NCBI GenBank assembly: GCA_963930655.1
Contig: OZ005606.1
Location: 10,136,501 to 10,200,500 of the forward strand
Direction: 5' to 3'
Length of the DNA stretch: 64,000 nt
Source of the DNA: Myrica gale
Lineage: Eukaryota > Streptophyta > Magnoliopsida > Fagales > Myricaceae
Of this stretch, positions 11,673-25,900 are shown one piece after another (within the stretch, counting starts at the first letter, position 1; each line of letters opens with the position of its first letter). The notes below the pieces were generated by a model. The model was not told the origin of the DNA, did not search any database, and saw nothing but the letters and a program-made list of their open reading frames with translations. Made by a program: the position numbers and the translations under genes.

Positions 11673-14600
11673 TCAAGAAGCTGAATCCCGCGTGGGTGGG
11701 CGTTGACGAGCAAGAAAAGGAACTTCCACCACTGTGCCTGTGATGTTCTCTGCAATGGTCACAGTGTCTCCCTCTGAAGCAGCTTGCCTCTTGATGTAGC
11801 CTAAACCAAAATGCTCGGATTCCTTTCTTCCAGATGCATAACTAGTCAACTTTCCCACCTGCACGATGTTCATGAAGTTCACGTTACACCTGTGCTTTTC
11901 ACCATTTAAGTATATATTTATTTTCCTTGCTAGATGCATCCACGAAGTACATTTAACCCCAGAAAGAGTGATAACTTACAGGGGGGAGAAGAATAAAACG
12001 TACATAAAACGACCAGATAATGACCTCTGCATTACAAATCCAACTCTAATTAAAATAATTTATGACTCTCATTTTGTTTCCAAAAGGATAATGACCTCAA
12101 CTAAACCAAATAATTCTCTGATGTGGTTCACTGGAGATTTTGTTCGGCTCTCAAGTATAGGAACTTTGATATGCAAATCAATATTTTGTTGTCCTTTTCC
12201 CACCTTTCTTCAGTTAGCAAACACAGCACAAATGAGCAAAATTTTCTATTTTTATGTGTTATTTTAACGATGGTCTAGTACCTTTTTCCCATCAACTATA
12301 ATGGAGCTGCCAGGTTCTGCTGGCGCTGATAGACAAATTCCCCATAGTCTCTGCTTGACTCCATCGTATGTTATGAGTCTAGATATAGTCTCCTGTCCCT
12401 TGTAACACCCTGAGAAGATAAAATTATACCAGTCATCCTCTCATCTTTCTATGCAAGTTTTTTAATGGTAAGCAGTTGGATACCTTTGTTCAGAGAGATT
12501 GAATTCCAGAGACCAGCCTCCAGCACGTTGAATTCATTTGTAAGTTCTTTCGGAGGAGCCGGCCTCCCTGCGAAAATTAAATTTCACTCACCAGTTGTTC
12601 TATAAATAAAAACAGGTAAGCCAAACAGCCCAGTCGAGAATTCACCACCTTGAAGAACCCTTAGTTTTTCCCATGCATTAGAACCCATTGGGATAGCACC
12701 CTGAGAAAGAATAGTATTCCAGACTGCTCCAGCAGCAGCTGGTGACATCAATAGAGAAAAACCTTCTTCAGAAATGACGTTTCCCACACCTACAGTGATA
12801 GGCATCCCATTGACCTGCAAATTAAGAGTTGGATAAGGTCTTCTCCAGATGATAAATGAAAGCAATTAACATACTTCTGCCGGAAGAAAAACATAAAAAC
12901 TTTCTGCATATACGGATTAGCAACAGATATGAGAAAAGAAGGTATGTCCAAATAATTCTCACAAGAAAATAAACCAATAAGCACTACTTGCTCATACGAA
13001 GGCATAGAAAATCATTGAGCCATACACTAAAATGTTGCTGTGTGCCATATGGTTGTCCAACAAGATCACCAAGATTCAAGCCCTCCATTACCTGATTACA
13101 TTTAATCATAATAAGCATTTCCACCTTCAAGGTCAATCCTTAAAAAGCATCATAGATAACAGAAAAATGTTTTAACAATTTATGAGAACTTCCTCGATTC
13201 TTACTTGATAGCTTTTGGGTCCAACCAAAACAAATAAGGAAGTTTGCTTTGTTATGTCTTGAATCTCTACCTTGTCAGCAAAAAATATGTACCTATGATT
13301 GAATAGCTCATGAAAGATTACTGCATGAATTTGTTCACTTGAAAATGAAGCTAAAAAACTTGATGAAATGAATTCGTGACTTTCGTCTTCCTTAGCAGAT
13401 GAGACAAGAACTTTGGAGAAAGGTTCAAAGGAAAACGTCAAATTCAACTGAACTTAGAAACACCTTTACTCAATTACTAGGTATCTGCTACATGATTTTT
13501 TTTTCTGTTTCTCAGACTGCTACTCTGTCGAATCATCTAAGCTGTTAAAAGTCGCTCATATATTTGAAATGAAAAAATCAAATAATTCTTTTGTTGGCCT
13601 TCTTCTTGCCATATAGTACATGCACCTTCAATTTGAGCCAACCCACCCATCGCCACTCATGCATTAATTGTCTTCTGTGCATTTACCAAATTATCTTAGC
13701 CAACTTTGTCACACTACATATTTGTTGTCCATTGATACTGAAGTCTAGCTTTTCACATATGATATTAACAAATATCCAATTTTTTCTTTTCTTCTCACAA
13801 ATCCAAATCATTCTGCATTTGAACAATAAATGATTTTGTAAAGAAGCTGTTTCTTACTTTCAACAAGTCCATATACTTTCATTCTGAACACTTTTCAAAA
13901 GCACTAATTGACCTCATAACAGTACGAAGAACTATCCACTGAGGATGCAAGTTTTCTGGCTTTAGCAAGTACTTATCTTGTCTAACATACAAACAACTGA
14001 TCCTTCAAACATACATATAGTAACAGTAACAAAAACACACAAGAACAAGATGCACCTACTTGTTCAGCATTTCAACTATGCTTTGACAGGTTACTGAGGA
14101 AACCAGCAATACAACCGCATTTTTCTGTAAAAACATGCAATAAAAAAATTTACCTAATCATCAACAAAATGTCAAAGATTATTACATTGCAGAAAACCCA
14201 ACAGTCACGTGAGAACCATGAAGATTACCATGATCCATGCATGTGCAATATCAATCGTCCGGGCTGTTGGTGTAACAAAAACAGTGTCGCATCCCTACGG
14301 ATTTCAATGAGAAATCCAATTACTTAAGCCTGTATGATGGTATCAATATAAAAGTAAAGTCCTAAGTAGGATCTCCACAAATGCAATGAAACAATGACAC
14401 GTCCCAAGAAACTGACCTGTCCTTCATGAAGACACTCAAAATTCGCTGTGCTTTGGTTGTGAAGAAACTGGATACGGTCTTCTCCACTGACTACATGTCA
14501 ATTGAAGTATTATTAAGAAGGGAGAACAAACGTTGAAGCATCTTTCTATACCATCATACAACACACAGACTTCAGCAACATATGGGGAAAGTCTTAAACA

Positions 14601-16441
14601 TTCAGACAATGAAAAATGCCAAAAGTTTAACAATGTGCAAAGCACTTAGTTAAATGCAAAAGATGAGATAGGGAAAAATGTCAAACATCAAAACAGGCAA
14701 CTAATGAACATGAAATACTAAGGTCTCTGAAAACAGCGACTCCTCTATTGAAGAAACAGTTCTGTTCAACTCAAAAGTAACAAACAGGGTGAAAGCATTA
14801 AACAAAATTTAGATAATAAATTTGAAATATTAAGATGATAAAGAGACAAAAATTGATCGATCCACAATGGGATACAAGTAATCACAGATAGCACAGGAAC
14901 AAAGCATGTACCTCTTATCCGGCCAAAATGTGAAAGGTCCACAACCTAAGACATCAAAAATCATAAAATAAATAAAATAAAATCACACAGCCGATAACAA
15001 CATGCTCTAAATTCAAAGACAAAAGGTTTCTACAAGCTGCCAAGACAAAAGAGTTCAAGAGTGCATTCCATCTTATAAAAGTTAATCAACATACAAGGTC
15101 CCAGCTGCGTTTAAATGCATTTGAGGGAGTGGCAATTCAAAGTTACAAGAAGTTAGCAACAACCAGAATAAGTCCTAGACGAAAGGAGCTTTCTTAGACA
15201 TAATGCTTGGAAGACATAACACATACGACACAAACCTAAACCATGCCAACCTATATGTAAGTTATAGGTAACTAAAGAAAGTCCGTTTTTGTAGAAAAAT
15301 GATGGGGAAATACAAAAGTTAATCAACATACAAGGTCCCAGCTGCGTTTAAATGCATTTGAGGGAGTGGCAATTCAAAGTTCCAAGAAGTTAGCAACAAC
15401 CAGAATAAGTCCTAGACGAAAGGAGCTTTCTTAATGGGTGTAGGTAGGGACATAATGCTTGGAAGACATAACACATACGACACAAACCTAAACCATGCCA
15501 ACCTATATGTAAGTTAGAGGTAACTAAAGAAAGTTCGTTTTTGTAGAAAAATGATGGGGAAATACATCAAGGAAGTTGGATGTAACTAGTCAAAGGTTTT
15601 ACGACATCATTTCTTTCCATTCAGTCATTCTCAGTATCTTTGATGAAAACTAAAGAGTCATTCCGCCTAGACTGGGGCATTTAAGAATAAGGTTAAGTAG
15701 TTATACAAAAATAGGGTAGCAGGAGGATAGCAAATTTGCGACATGATGAAGAGAATCAAAAGAGCAACATGATCACTGATTGAGAAATTTAGTAAAATCA
15801 AATACACACCACAACGCTGTTATCAGTAGCATCCAGCGCTTCATCATCATTTCCAAATGTTTCAATAATGCCATCATCTGAAACCTTTGCTCCTGCAGCT
15901 GTCACAGTCTCCTGCAGAGAGTCGAGATATATTAACCGCGTGGCATAATTTGAGTCAGAAAATTTCAATCTCCGGTCCTTATGTGCTAGGAAAATAAATA
16001 ACACACAAAAACAATATACATACATTCACCGAAACAGACCCATAAATAAACACATAAACATACAAGTACAGACGAACATATCGTGCTTTCTAAATCTGAT
16101 TCCATTCGTTTCTTCTTTAATTTTCCTCTGATTCCTAAAGAACCAGACAGAAGCAGGTGGCAAAGGGAGACAGAGACGGAGAGAGAGGCGCTTACGAGGA
16201 AGTCGTGATCGATGGGAGGCGGTGAGAGATCGAACGGCAGGGCAGCAAAGGTACCGCCTCTGCTACTTCTAGATAAGAGACGGAGCTTTTCGTTCGTCGA
16301 CGTTTTCGTCCTCCAAAACGCACCGTTTATGTGGTGTGGACGCGAACTGAACGACGACGAGGAGCTGCTAGTAGTGGTACGGGTAGATGGGAGAGTTGCG
16401 TCTCCGAGGGCGAGGAAACGCCGAGTACCGGTCGTTGCCAT
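11673..16441 (-). CDS. IBA57.2: Chloroplast IBA57-like / GcvT-YgfZ family protein (At1g60990 type)
   Basis: Twelve exons read from the minus strand: 16196-16441, 15810-15911, 14912-14945, 14417-14490, 14229-14294, 14060-14124, 13205-13292, 13026-13091, 12649-12814, 12484-12567, 12282-12409 and 11673-11858. They join in frame to 434 residues. The first 60-80 residues are Ser/Thr/Arg-rich and read as a chloroplast transit peptide. The body carries family landmarks: VVDLSHFGRIR, SGEDRIQFLHNQ, YIFFADKVEI, NGMPITVGVGN, and the signature KGCYKGQE at about 330-337, whose Cys is diagnostic of YgfZ/IBA57 proteins. Such folate-binding proteins support 4Fe-4S cluster maturation. That role is from the family, not shown here. 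Exons 3 and 4 join correctly only if exon 4 begins TCAGTGG, using the earlier AG. Membralin lies directly upstream on the same strand. Confidence 0.9.
15077..15568. repeat. Tandem duplication of about 237 bp in an intron of the IBA57-like gene
   Basis: A unit beginning AAAAGTTAATCAACATACAA at 15077 recurs at 15314 with very few changes. The second copy has an extra segment (TGGGTGTAGGTAGGGA, near 15435). The few differences point to a recent duplication. It lies wholly in intron 2 and should not affect the protein. Confidence 0.9.
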
Positions 16442-16974
16442 GTTTGGATTATGGAGAAAGGACTGCCTCGAGAAAACCCCCCCATATTAACTACTTTCGC
16501 GAAATACCGTAAAACCCCAATCTTATTTACTTAAATCGATTTTTTTTTTTTTAAATAGCAAAATAAAAACTACCCGGCGAGTTCAAATCGGAATCAAACA
16601 CAAAATCTGGTAGTCGGGAGGAGGTTCTGAGGAAAACATATTCTCGCTTACAATGTCGTCGGACAAACCTTTTTTAACTTATTTTGTTACCCTACGTGCC
16701 AAGATTAAAGAAAGACAGTTCAAATGACACTGAACCAAAACACTAACTAACCGACCCAACACCTCCAATAGGCGCACCCTTCCTTTTTTAGGAACTGGCT
16801 TTAGTGAAAATTCATACAATATTTGACCTGTAACGTCTGGCAATATGTAAATTTCTGTACAAAGAAGTATATCCAGTCAACCGTGTGCTGTCCAATACAA
16901 AATGAGCATATGTTACAACCTAACACTTAAAAAAAAGCCCCACGAAAATCCCCTTAAATGCTAGAGCTCCAACA
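16442..16974. other. Spacer between membralin 3' end and IBA57-like start
   Basis: About 530 bases separate the stop codon of membralin from the start codon of the IBA57-like gene, both on the minus strand. It must hold the membralin 3' UTR and polyadenylation region and the IBA57-like promoter. No other feature is evident. Confidence 0.6.
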
Positions 16975-19900
16975 CTACCGCAAATTTTCATTTTCACCGT
17001 TTCCCTGCCCAGGGGATTCAGCAAAAACTTGTCCTTGGTCTCTCACATCTCTGAACATGGACAGGAATGAGTTCAACCCTTCAGAAGAGGCCCCTCCTAA
17101 GATCCATAACAAAAGTGAGCTGAATACATTCATATTCCCAGGGTTCGGACCATTATCTGCTTGCTGAAGGTTAGGTTGTCCTGGAATCTGTATTGGGTCC
17201 CCTGCCCTATTTTCGCTTTCTGGTTGTTCCGGAAGCCCAGAACCGTCTAACCCATTTGTTGGCATTGCTGTGTCAGATCCAGGTCTCAAACCAGTCTCAG
17301 AGGTCAAGTCATTGTTGACTGGACCAGAATTCCTTGTGTTCAATCTTGTGATGTGTAATGTAGATGCAAGGATGGTGGAGGAGGTAATGTGGAAGTCTGG
17401 TTGCTGCTGAAGCTGTGATCGACGGTTTTGCATAAACCTTTGTAGAGCAGGTACCTGGACAAGTAGTTAGCCCAGTATCAGTGATCAAACTTGAATTTGA
17501 GAAAGTTATATATGAAGTTCTATACTAACAGAAACACCACACAGGCAGTCTTGCAAGGAATCTTCATTGGTAGCAGCGGCAACTCTATAACCTCATTTTT
17601 TAAACTATAGTGTTGGATGAAAATGAAACTTCATATAGAATTAAATGGAAGAGAACAAAACATTTTTTCCAAAGTCTTCACAATATTGGGTGTTACTTAA
17701 TCGAGCTTCATGCGCTACAGGGCTAAGAAACACATTCATTTAAAGGAACTTTTCTTTTTCTTTTTTCCCGGTGAGTGAGTAGTACAAACTCAAAAATGTA
17801 CCTCTACAAAAGTTGGAGGGAACAGCGCTTCGTCACAGTTTCCTGAATTATGTTCGATTTATCACTTTTTATCTTTCTATATCCATTCCGATTTAGGAGC
17901 AAACAGTTATGCATACACCCTTGTGTACTTGTCATGTGCATGCATGGGTATGCATGTGTGTGTGCCTCCATATACGACAGGAAAATAATTTATTAAACCA
18001 AGGAATACATAAATGAGTACGGAAGAAGAGGATGAGGGAAAGTCATGGTGTGAACAGTGAGATCTACAAATGACCAACCAAGTTTAGGCCACTATCATTA
18101 CTCATAAAAACAAAGTTCAACGAAGAAGATATTTTCGCCCAAAGAAAATGAAAATAACAAAGGGAATCTCTTGAAGTTCATGACATATCTACTTAGCCCA
18201 AGAGCCCATCCAAATACACCCCCCCCCCAACCACCAAAAACAAAAAGAACAAAAACCCCTCTTCTTATGTTTGCTGGAACATTGACTACTAAAAATGCTT
18301 CCAAAACATTTGTCAATAACTTCAATAACTACCAAAAGAAGGTTAATTCTTTTACATCTGTTTGACATAGTTCCTAGCAACAAACATGATTTTTTTTCAC
18401 CAACTGTTTCAAAACAACACGAAAACAGTGTTCACATCAATTTGAAAAATAAACAAACACCATGTACACAACCGGATGGGTTCTACGGGACAAGCCAATG
18501 AAGCCAAGCCATGCAACCTAAACATCCTATGGCACATCAGCAGAAGAATCCATATATAATGGCTTCAAGTAAAGATGCTCTGGGACATCTCCACTTTCCA
18601 CAATCAACAGAGAAATTATAAGAAGAAACAAGCCCTTCTCATGTGCCACAGCAGCCAGAGGCGAAACCTATAAACATGTGCAAGGATAAACTATCCAAAA
18701 AAAAGTATTAGTTTGAACATTTATTGTCGATATGCAATCGCAACCTCTTAGTGATTGCCAGCTTAATCTTAAGCAAAACAAAGCAATGCATAAATGTAAC
18801 GGGGAAAAAGCAAAAAGGAAGTTGGATGCAAATACAATAATTTTTACCTCAAAACGGTTCCAGAAGTATAGAATGAGATGTTGCATAAATGCTGCGGCAG
18901 TAGAGAGAGCCAAATATGAAAAACCTGGAGAAATTATCCAAGCAAGATTTTAAAAGAGGAATAGGAGTTTCCACTTGAAACATGAACAAGAGCAGAAAGT
19001 GAGCGGACCATACCATAACCATAAGAAAAGAAATATATGTGAAAGACCAGGAAATAGAGCAAAAAGAAGCGAGGAAAGAACTTCATCGATATTGGCGTCC
19101 GGACACTGCAAGACATTAGCAAGCACAACCATTTTAGGAAAACAAGACACTCTACACCTGCAAGGACACAAACACACAAGCACACACATATCTGGTGGTA
19201 TGTGTTGGTGTACATGCACACCAAATATTTCTCATAGTAAGTTGAGGAATCCAACAATGCCTACAGCAAATATCCAACAACAATTCTGATCCACATATGG
19301 CCTGCCTTATCCAACATGCTTCATTGCAAACCATAAACACTAAATTGAATAGCCTTCAACTTTCGCTTTTTGAAAGAAAATCTCAAAAGACCAAACAAGA
19401 CAATTTTTTTGACTGCAACAGAGACATTACATAGGCTATCTTGTCCCAATAAAAGGTACAAATATTACACTTCATCTCAAGTAAAGACAACATGCATAAG
19501 CATATCCTGCATCCCAAATCAGTTGCTATGTATTTATAATGAGAAAGAGAGGGGAAGAAACCTGATTAGCGTAAAGAGTTCACTCAACCAGACAAGAATC
19601 AAGACCGTGAAAGCCAACAGCTGATCATCATAAAACTCAAACAGGAAAAATAGAATACCTATCATGATCTGCAAAGCCACCAATTTAGAACTCTATTAGT
19701 GAACGACCTACAAATTTTGAATCAGTCATTAATGTGGAAGAAGACAACAGAAATAATGTATGAAAAAACTCGAGGATGGCTTGGTAGAATCTCCATTCAT
19801 GATAAATATGGACAGAATACATACCGGTACGAAGACTAGTGATTCGATTACATGCACAAAAATCAACTGAAATGTTGGAAGCCGATGTCGAGCATGGTGT

Positions 19901-22900
19901 TGAAGCTGCACTGTAATAAATCGGCAAAAGGAACAATTTTAGAGAATGGGCACAATGAAGCATGATGTATTATGGCAAACTGATAATGTTGCCGCCTCTA
20001 TCCTCATACCCATTGGATTGCCTCATCACAACACGCACAGGCAGATGATACATTTGGGACCTCGTTGCAAGATATGAGATAGCAAAATAGGTCCAGTTTA
20101 AATGAAAAACATATTTCACGGGCAGATGGATTGGATGACAGAAATTGCTTATAACCTTTTTTTTGGAGGGGAGGGGGGGGGGGGGGTGAAGAAGTAATTT
20201 AAACCTGTAAACTTCAGCATGCGAGTCTGTGTCTCTCTCAATGTAAATGAAACCGACATCGTGGTTGTAAAGAACACGAACAGTGACATCATAAGCACAC
20301 CACACTTGGTCACAAGGTAGTCTGCATGGAAACCAAATGAATGCCAAAGCTAAGCACAATTTAGAACCAGAGTTCATGGTAATAACGAAAAAAGTCAATA
20401 ATGATGATATTACAATTCTATTGTTTCCTGCGAGAAGGGCAAAAATCTATAAAAGGATTCCATATATGCATTTCAACCTAAATAGTTCATTTTAATTGAT
20501 GTAAAGTTGACACTCAAGGTATAAAGGATTCGGTAGGTTAATATTTTGACCCATCCTAATATTTGTGTTAACACAAGGACATAACAAAAATTACTTCCGT
20601 AGAACTGTACCCTTATAGTTAGTTCCAGAAAGTGAAACACAAAATTGAATATTTGAAATATGAAAACATTGTATGGACGAAGAATAGAATGCATAAGTCA
20701 ACAAACCTCCAAATCTTGCAGGACCTTTTGGAGGTTCTCGTGCATAACTAAGATTATAGAACTCCTTTGTTTGATAATTATAAAGATAACCTGCAATAGC
20801 AAACGTGTTTAGACACAGAAGAACCATTAACCAACTCACACTTACCTTGCAAAAGTCCTATAAATGGTTTTAAAATACTTCATAATATTGGAAGCAGGAT
20901 ACTTGAAAAAGATGGATCATATCCACCCAATGTCAATAGGTTGATTTTATTCATAAAAAAAATGTCAATAGGTTGATTTTAAAGCTAGTATCCTTTTACA
21001 ACACAGACTAAAGATCAAAAAAATTCAACCATGCTTCATTTCAGTTGCAGGTAATCAGAAACATTTATACGGAATCAAAGCATCTAATATGGGTCCATAG
21101 ATCCAGAGAACTGCAAGAACCATCCACAAGTTCACAGGTAAACATCAAAAGAAGTTCACTCATAGATGTATGATGATTTGAATTAGTGCAATGGGGCATA
21201 GAGGGAAAGAAGAAAACTGACAGATATTAGAGTTACTAACGCACAAAATAACTGTAAGATCACCATTGATAAATTCTTATGTGACAGAAAATTGCTCTTT
21301 GCATAATAATAAGAGTAGCATTGAGTAGATAACCATAAGTGAGAAGACGGATTCTGCCCACACGTCAATGAAAAGATGATAAGAAAATGGTAATAGTATA
21401 TTACATAACGAGTACAGCTGTAAGATCAAATGATAGTGTGAGGATGACAACAGTCTTGCAATACATACAGAAGAAGATTAACAGCTACCTATGGAACTTG
21501 ATGCACTCAAAGATCTGGATTTTACCTTGACCAGGAGAAGACAATAAGCTGTTCATCAAAATGGTATCATATCCAACAATTCTGTTTATGAGGAGCTGCT
21601 GCCACCTGGTGGTAAGAACATATCCATTCAGATACATTCTAGAGCATATGTAATGTGATGCATATGCAAATGACCATATTCAAGCATGAAGATAATGGCA
21701 TATTGAAGTATAAACACAAGTATATTTCCTAGAAAAATCTAGGATAGTCTCTTCCTAAAAGGGCAGTCACAGAGGGAAGTTTTACCTTTGTATAGTTTGG
21801 CGACAGTATATTTTGAGACACGTTGAACGAGAAAACCCTTCACTCAGAAAGGAACCAAAATCACACCGCATACTCTCATAGAGATGTAATCGAACGCTTG
21901 ACTACGTCTCTCCGATGGGGTTCTCTCGGTGCTTTAGAATAGAAGCCAAAGAATTCCAAGTCTCAGTCAGTACTGGTAGTACGATCAAAGTGTCTGAATG
22001 GAGTAGAAAGGGTTATAGCACTATTTCCTTAGGTCGGTATGGTGCTGTTTGGTTGGCAAATGTGGCCGGCAAGTTGCTGGCGGCTGCTGCTGATAGTCCT
22101 TTTTCGTTGAAGTTCAATGAAGTTTCCAGAGCATTTCTGGCTCAGAGGTGTGGGAATAAGGCAGGGCGTTTTGTCTCTATCATTGAGTATGGGCAAGGTC
22201 GACGTAGAGGGGCGGTTATGATCCCAGAAGGTGTCAATGGGAGAGGTTGGATTTTGTTAGCTGATTGTTTTCAGGCGGTTGTTGATTTTCTGGGCGCTTC
22301 TAGGCGAGGAGGTTCATCATCGAATGCTACGGGTTGGAGGGTAGGTGTCTCATTTGCCTATGCCGTTAAAAGGGATACTCCGCCAATCTCCGGCATGCTT
22401 CTTTCAAATTTTGAAGCCAAGCCGAAAGCTGCAAAGGGGTCTGGTGCTACGTCTGCGCATGCGGCGAAAAGGGCGGTGCCTGACAATTCAGGTCCCAAGG
22501 AGGGGTGTTTTAATGCGACGTCGTTGGAGAATTCGGGCGTGGCTTTCTGTTCGAATCATTTTCGAACGTGGGCCTAAAAGCGGAACTAGAGGCCCTTATT
22601 CAGGCCTTTTGCCTGATGGGTGAGGTTGTCTCTCTTGATTCGGGCATCGCTTGTAAGGATTGTGGGGGTCCGGCTCAGTTAAGCCAAGTTGTGGCTTTCG
22701 AAAGGGCTGGGCTGGGTATCGTTTTATGCGGGCCCAAGGACGTGAGTTCTTCTGATTCGGATGGGGTGGAGTGTGGAGCGGTGGACCCAGTGGGTTTTGG
22801 GCTGCCTGACCCAACGTCTACGGGAGATATCGTGGGCCCCCCAGTTAACCGACCCGGAGGTGGTCCAGGTCCATCAGCTTCGGGAGGATGGGTCGACGTC

Positions 22901-25900
22901 GTCTGGGGTGGCAGTGGGTCCGACCGGTGTTCTGCCGTCGCCGGGAGCTCCTGTCGACTCTGATCGACCACTAGCCTCCAGATTCCCGATCCGGCGACGG
23001 ATCTTGTCTTCCGACCCTTGGAGGTGGGGTCGACTACGTCTGGAGGGGCTGATGGCCCAACTGGTGCTCTGCCGGAGTCGACAGCTCTTTCTGAGTGCCC
23101 TGTCAGGGCAGATCCGGAGGTGGTCCATGTCCATCAGCTTTGGGAGGATGGGTCGTCGTCTGGGGTGGTAGTGGGTCTAGCCGGTGTTCTGCCGTCGCCG
23201 GGAGCTCCTGTCGACTCTGAGTGCCCTGTCAGGGCATATCTCGAAGGGTGTGGGACCCTCAAGGTGGAGACAGAAGTCTTGGAGAAGCTCGGTGACTCTG
23301 GACATGGTGAGAGGTCAGCAGCTTCTTTAGTAGGGGGATGGGCTATAGTTTGTGTAGACAGTAGTGCTGATGAACCTAGGGAGGTGTCATTCTCTTGCGA
23401 CGGAGTATGGAAGCTATACCTCGACCGAACCCTTGGCGGTTAGTTTCCCTCATAAGGCTTTGGGGGAAGAATCTCTGGCGTGGGTCTTGGACATGGTTTC
23501 CTCTGTGGGTCAGTTGGTTAGGGTGTCATGTGGTGGTCAAGAGGACAAGCTGAGGGATCTCTTTCAGCGTTGGAACGTGATCGGGTGCAGTGTCGTTCGA
23601 AAACGTCTAGAAAATCAGAGGGGAGGATGCTCAGGGAGTTGAAGGGCTTGAAGTCTTTGGTTAACTATGAAGAGTCTTCTTCGATCGCTAGAAAGACTGT
23701 GCTTTGGGCTGGACTGCTAGGGAAAGACTGTGCTTTGGGTGGCGTTGGTTGGCTTGCGGGTTGAGGGTGCTTTTGTCTTCTGGGGGAGTTTTGTTGGCTA
23801 GTGGGAAGAGGGTGATTTTGTTGGCTTGGGGGTTGAGGGTGGTTTTGTTTTCTGGGGGAGTTTTGTTGGCTAGTGGGATGAGGGTGATTTTGTTGGCTTG
23901 TGGGTTGAGGGTGTTTTCTTGGCGTTCTTTGGGCCTTTGTGTTCTCTTTTCTGGTTGCCCCTTTTTATTTCTGTTTTCTAGTTTGTTTGTGTTAGGATTC
24001 TTCGGTATTTTCTCTTGTACTGTTGACTCCGTTGTTGTGTTCGTGTTTTTCTTCTTTTTAATAAAATTGGCTTACTTATAAAAAAAAAAGGGCAGTCACA
24101 CAATTGCAAAAAACAAGCTCTAAGCCACTAACGATTCTCAATATTTACTCTTAATCTTGTATCACAGACACTTGGGTTTGACAGATTCTTCCTCCTTTTT
24201 GAAAAGTTCTACGAAGATTAGGTGATAAAAAACAAGGTCCATATGAGAGTTCAGGACTTAAAAAGCAATTAAATAAAAGGGATTCTAGATTAAAAAAATT
24301 GTATCACTTCCATGATAGAATCAGACAACACAGATGGTGGTTTTTAGTCATTTTCTGAAGACCTAACCTGTTTCCAAAACAGGAATGCCGAGCTGATATG
24401 TTAATGTTAACAGTACGAATGTTATGGCGAGATTTAGCTTCTTCAGGTAGCAAGAAATATCCCTGCAGGACAAACACCATTAGAACATTGGAAATATTAG
24501 ATACTAGAAACCACAGCAGTCAGTGATAAAAAGCACTTCCTGCAGACTACGGAACCAGAATATGCAGAAAAATCCATGAACTGAGGGATAAACAAATAAG
24601 GAGAAGATTTGCCTTTTCCATTGTGTATATATAAGTTGGTTCAAATGCTTTGCTTCTCTTCTCGAGCCATCGCACTAAAACAGATGCAAAAAACTATTAT
24701 CAAACAACTGGAAATATAGTGCACAACTCAGTACAATAAGAGAAAACAGCAAATAATCCCAGTCAGTTCATGAACTCCTGAATATCAGACAATTGCATAC
24801 ATTTTTTGCACAAAATTTTTCAGTTTGTTAAAGCAACCAAATGAAAATGTTTTTCCTTTCATTGATAAGTATGTTAAGAAAAAGGATTTATGTAGCAGTT
24901 AAATGAGTAACTTGTCCAGAACGTACTGTGAGGAGGTCAAAAAATAGGCTAATGAGTAACTACTCACAAGACCCATTTATGATTCACCCAAAGCCCTTCT
25001 TGCCAGCCATAAAAAATGTCACTAAAGCATAACATATACAATGATCTGACTGCTGAAGATGAGTAAAAAATTTCACTGGGCTTCCCCCCATTGTATCTTG
25101 TCAAGTATTCAACAAATACCAAATAATGGGATCTTCAATTGAATACCAAAATAGTAAACCTGCATTCTGGATTATATGATAGTGTTCAAAGAACTGAAAA
25201 CATTGCTATCTACCTGCGTATGAACTAAGCCTGTCCAAATGAAGTATGCGTGACCACTTGGGAACATCAATATTTAAATGTATACCTGCAAGATTCTGCA
25301 CTCGAAGATTCAAATTCAGCAAGAGAGGCTTAGGCTTGATACAGGAAATCAAGCTATGACGATACGATACAGACTAGGTTTCTCCATGTACTCTACTTAT
25401 AAATTAAACAATTTTCAGAGATCGCGGTCGCAAAATAAAAAAGAGAAAGCAGTACTAAGAGTAATTGTGCGTTAAATTGAAGGCCCCCCAGTTGGTCTCG
25501 CCAGCCTCAATGAGGGGAATTACAAACCCATTTTTCAAGAATTCTTCAAAGTACAACGAAAGAGGTTGAGTTTGACCAATATACGCCTTGCAAAAAGCAT
25601 TTTCAGTAAGACCTTAGCTTTCAAAAAAATCAACATATAAGTATAAGACGAACCTAATCTAACATAAGCACAACTTCTTACTTAATCTCACTCCCCATTT
25701 TACTTTTTCATTTTCCCATAATATATTCTCCCTATTTCGACCCAAATTCCTGTCTTTTTCTAAGATAGATGCATATAGATAGAATTAGATTACCAAACCA
25801 AAAACTCTAGGGAGATTCATGCTCACATGCATCTGCATGACCACATTGTAGTAGGCCATAAAGTTCTGATCAAGAAAAATGGGATGCAATAGATCTACAT

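Larger units (their letters stand above)
21772..24089 (+). mobile_element. ORF1-only L1-type LINE derivative, copy 1 (antisense in membralin intron)
   Basis: A 2.3-kb insertion ends in a plus-strand 3' tail, TTAATAAAATTGGCTTACTTAT followed by about ten As. It is flanked by a direct repeat GGGCAGTCACA (21761-21771 and 24090-24100), extendable to 15 bp with adjoining As. This is the signature of target-primed reverse transcription. It encodes an L1 ORF1-like N-terminal domain at 21915-22577, and near 23490-23660 a segment like the ORF1 C-terminus (CGGQEDKLRDLF and LKGLKSLVNYE). It contains no endonuclease or reverse transcriptase. A related element at 26793-29234 has the same architecture, so this is probably an ORF1-only subfamily moved in trans by full LINEs. 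The frames are broken, so it is now inactive. Confidence 0.85.

Noticed and set aside
16212-16534. Plus-strand frames opposite the IBA57-like first exon
   Set aside because: They are shadows of the real minus-strand transit-peptide exon.
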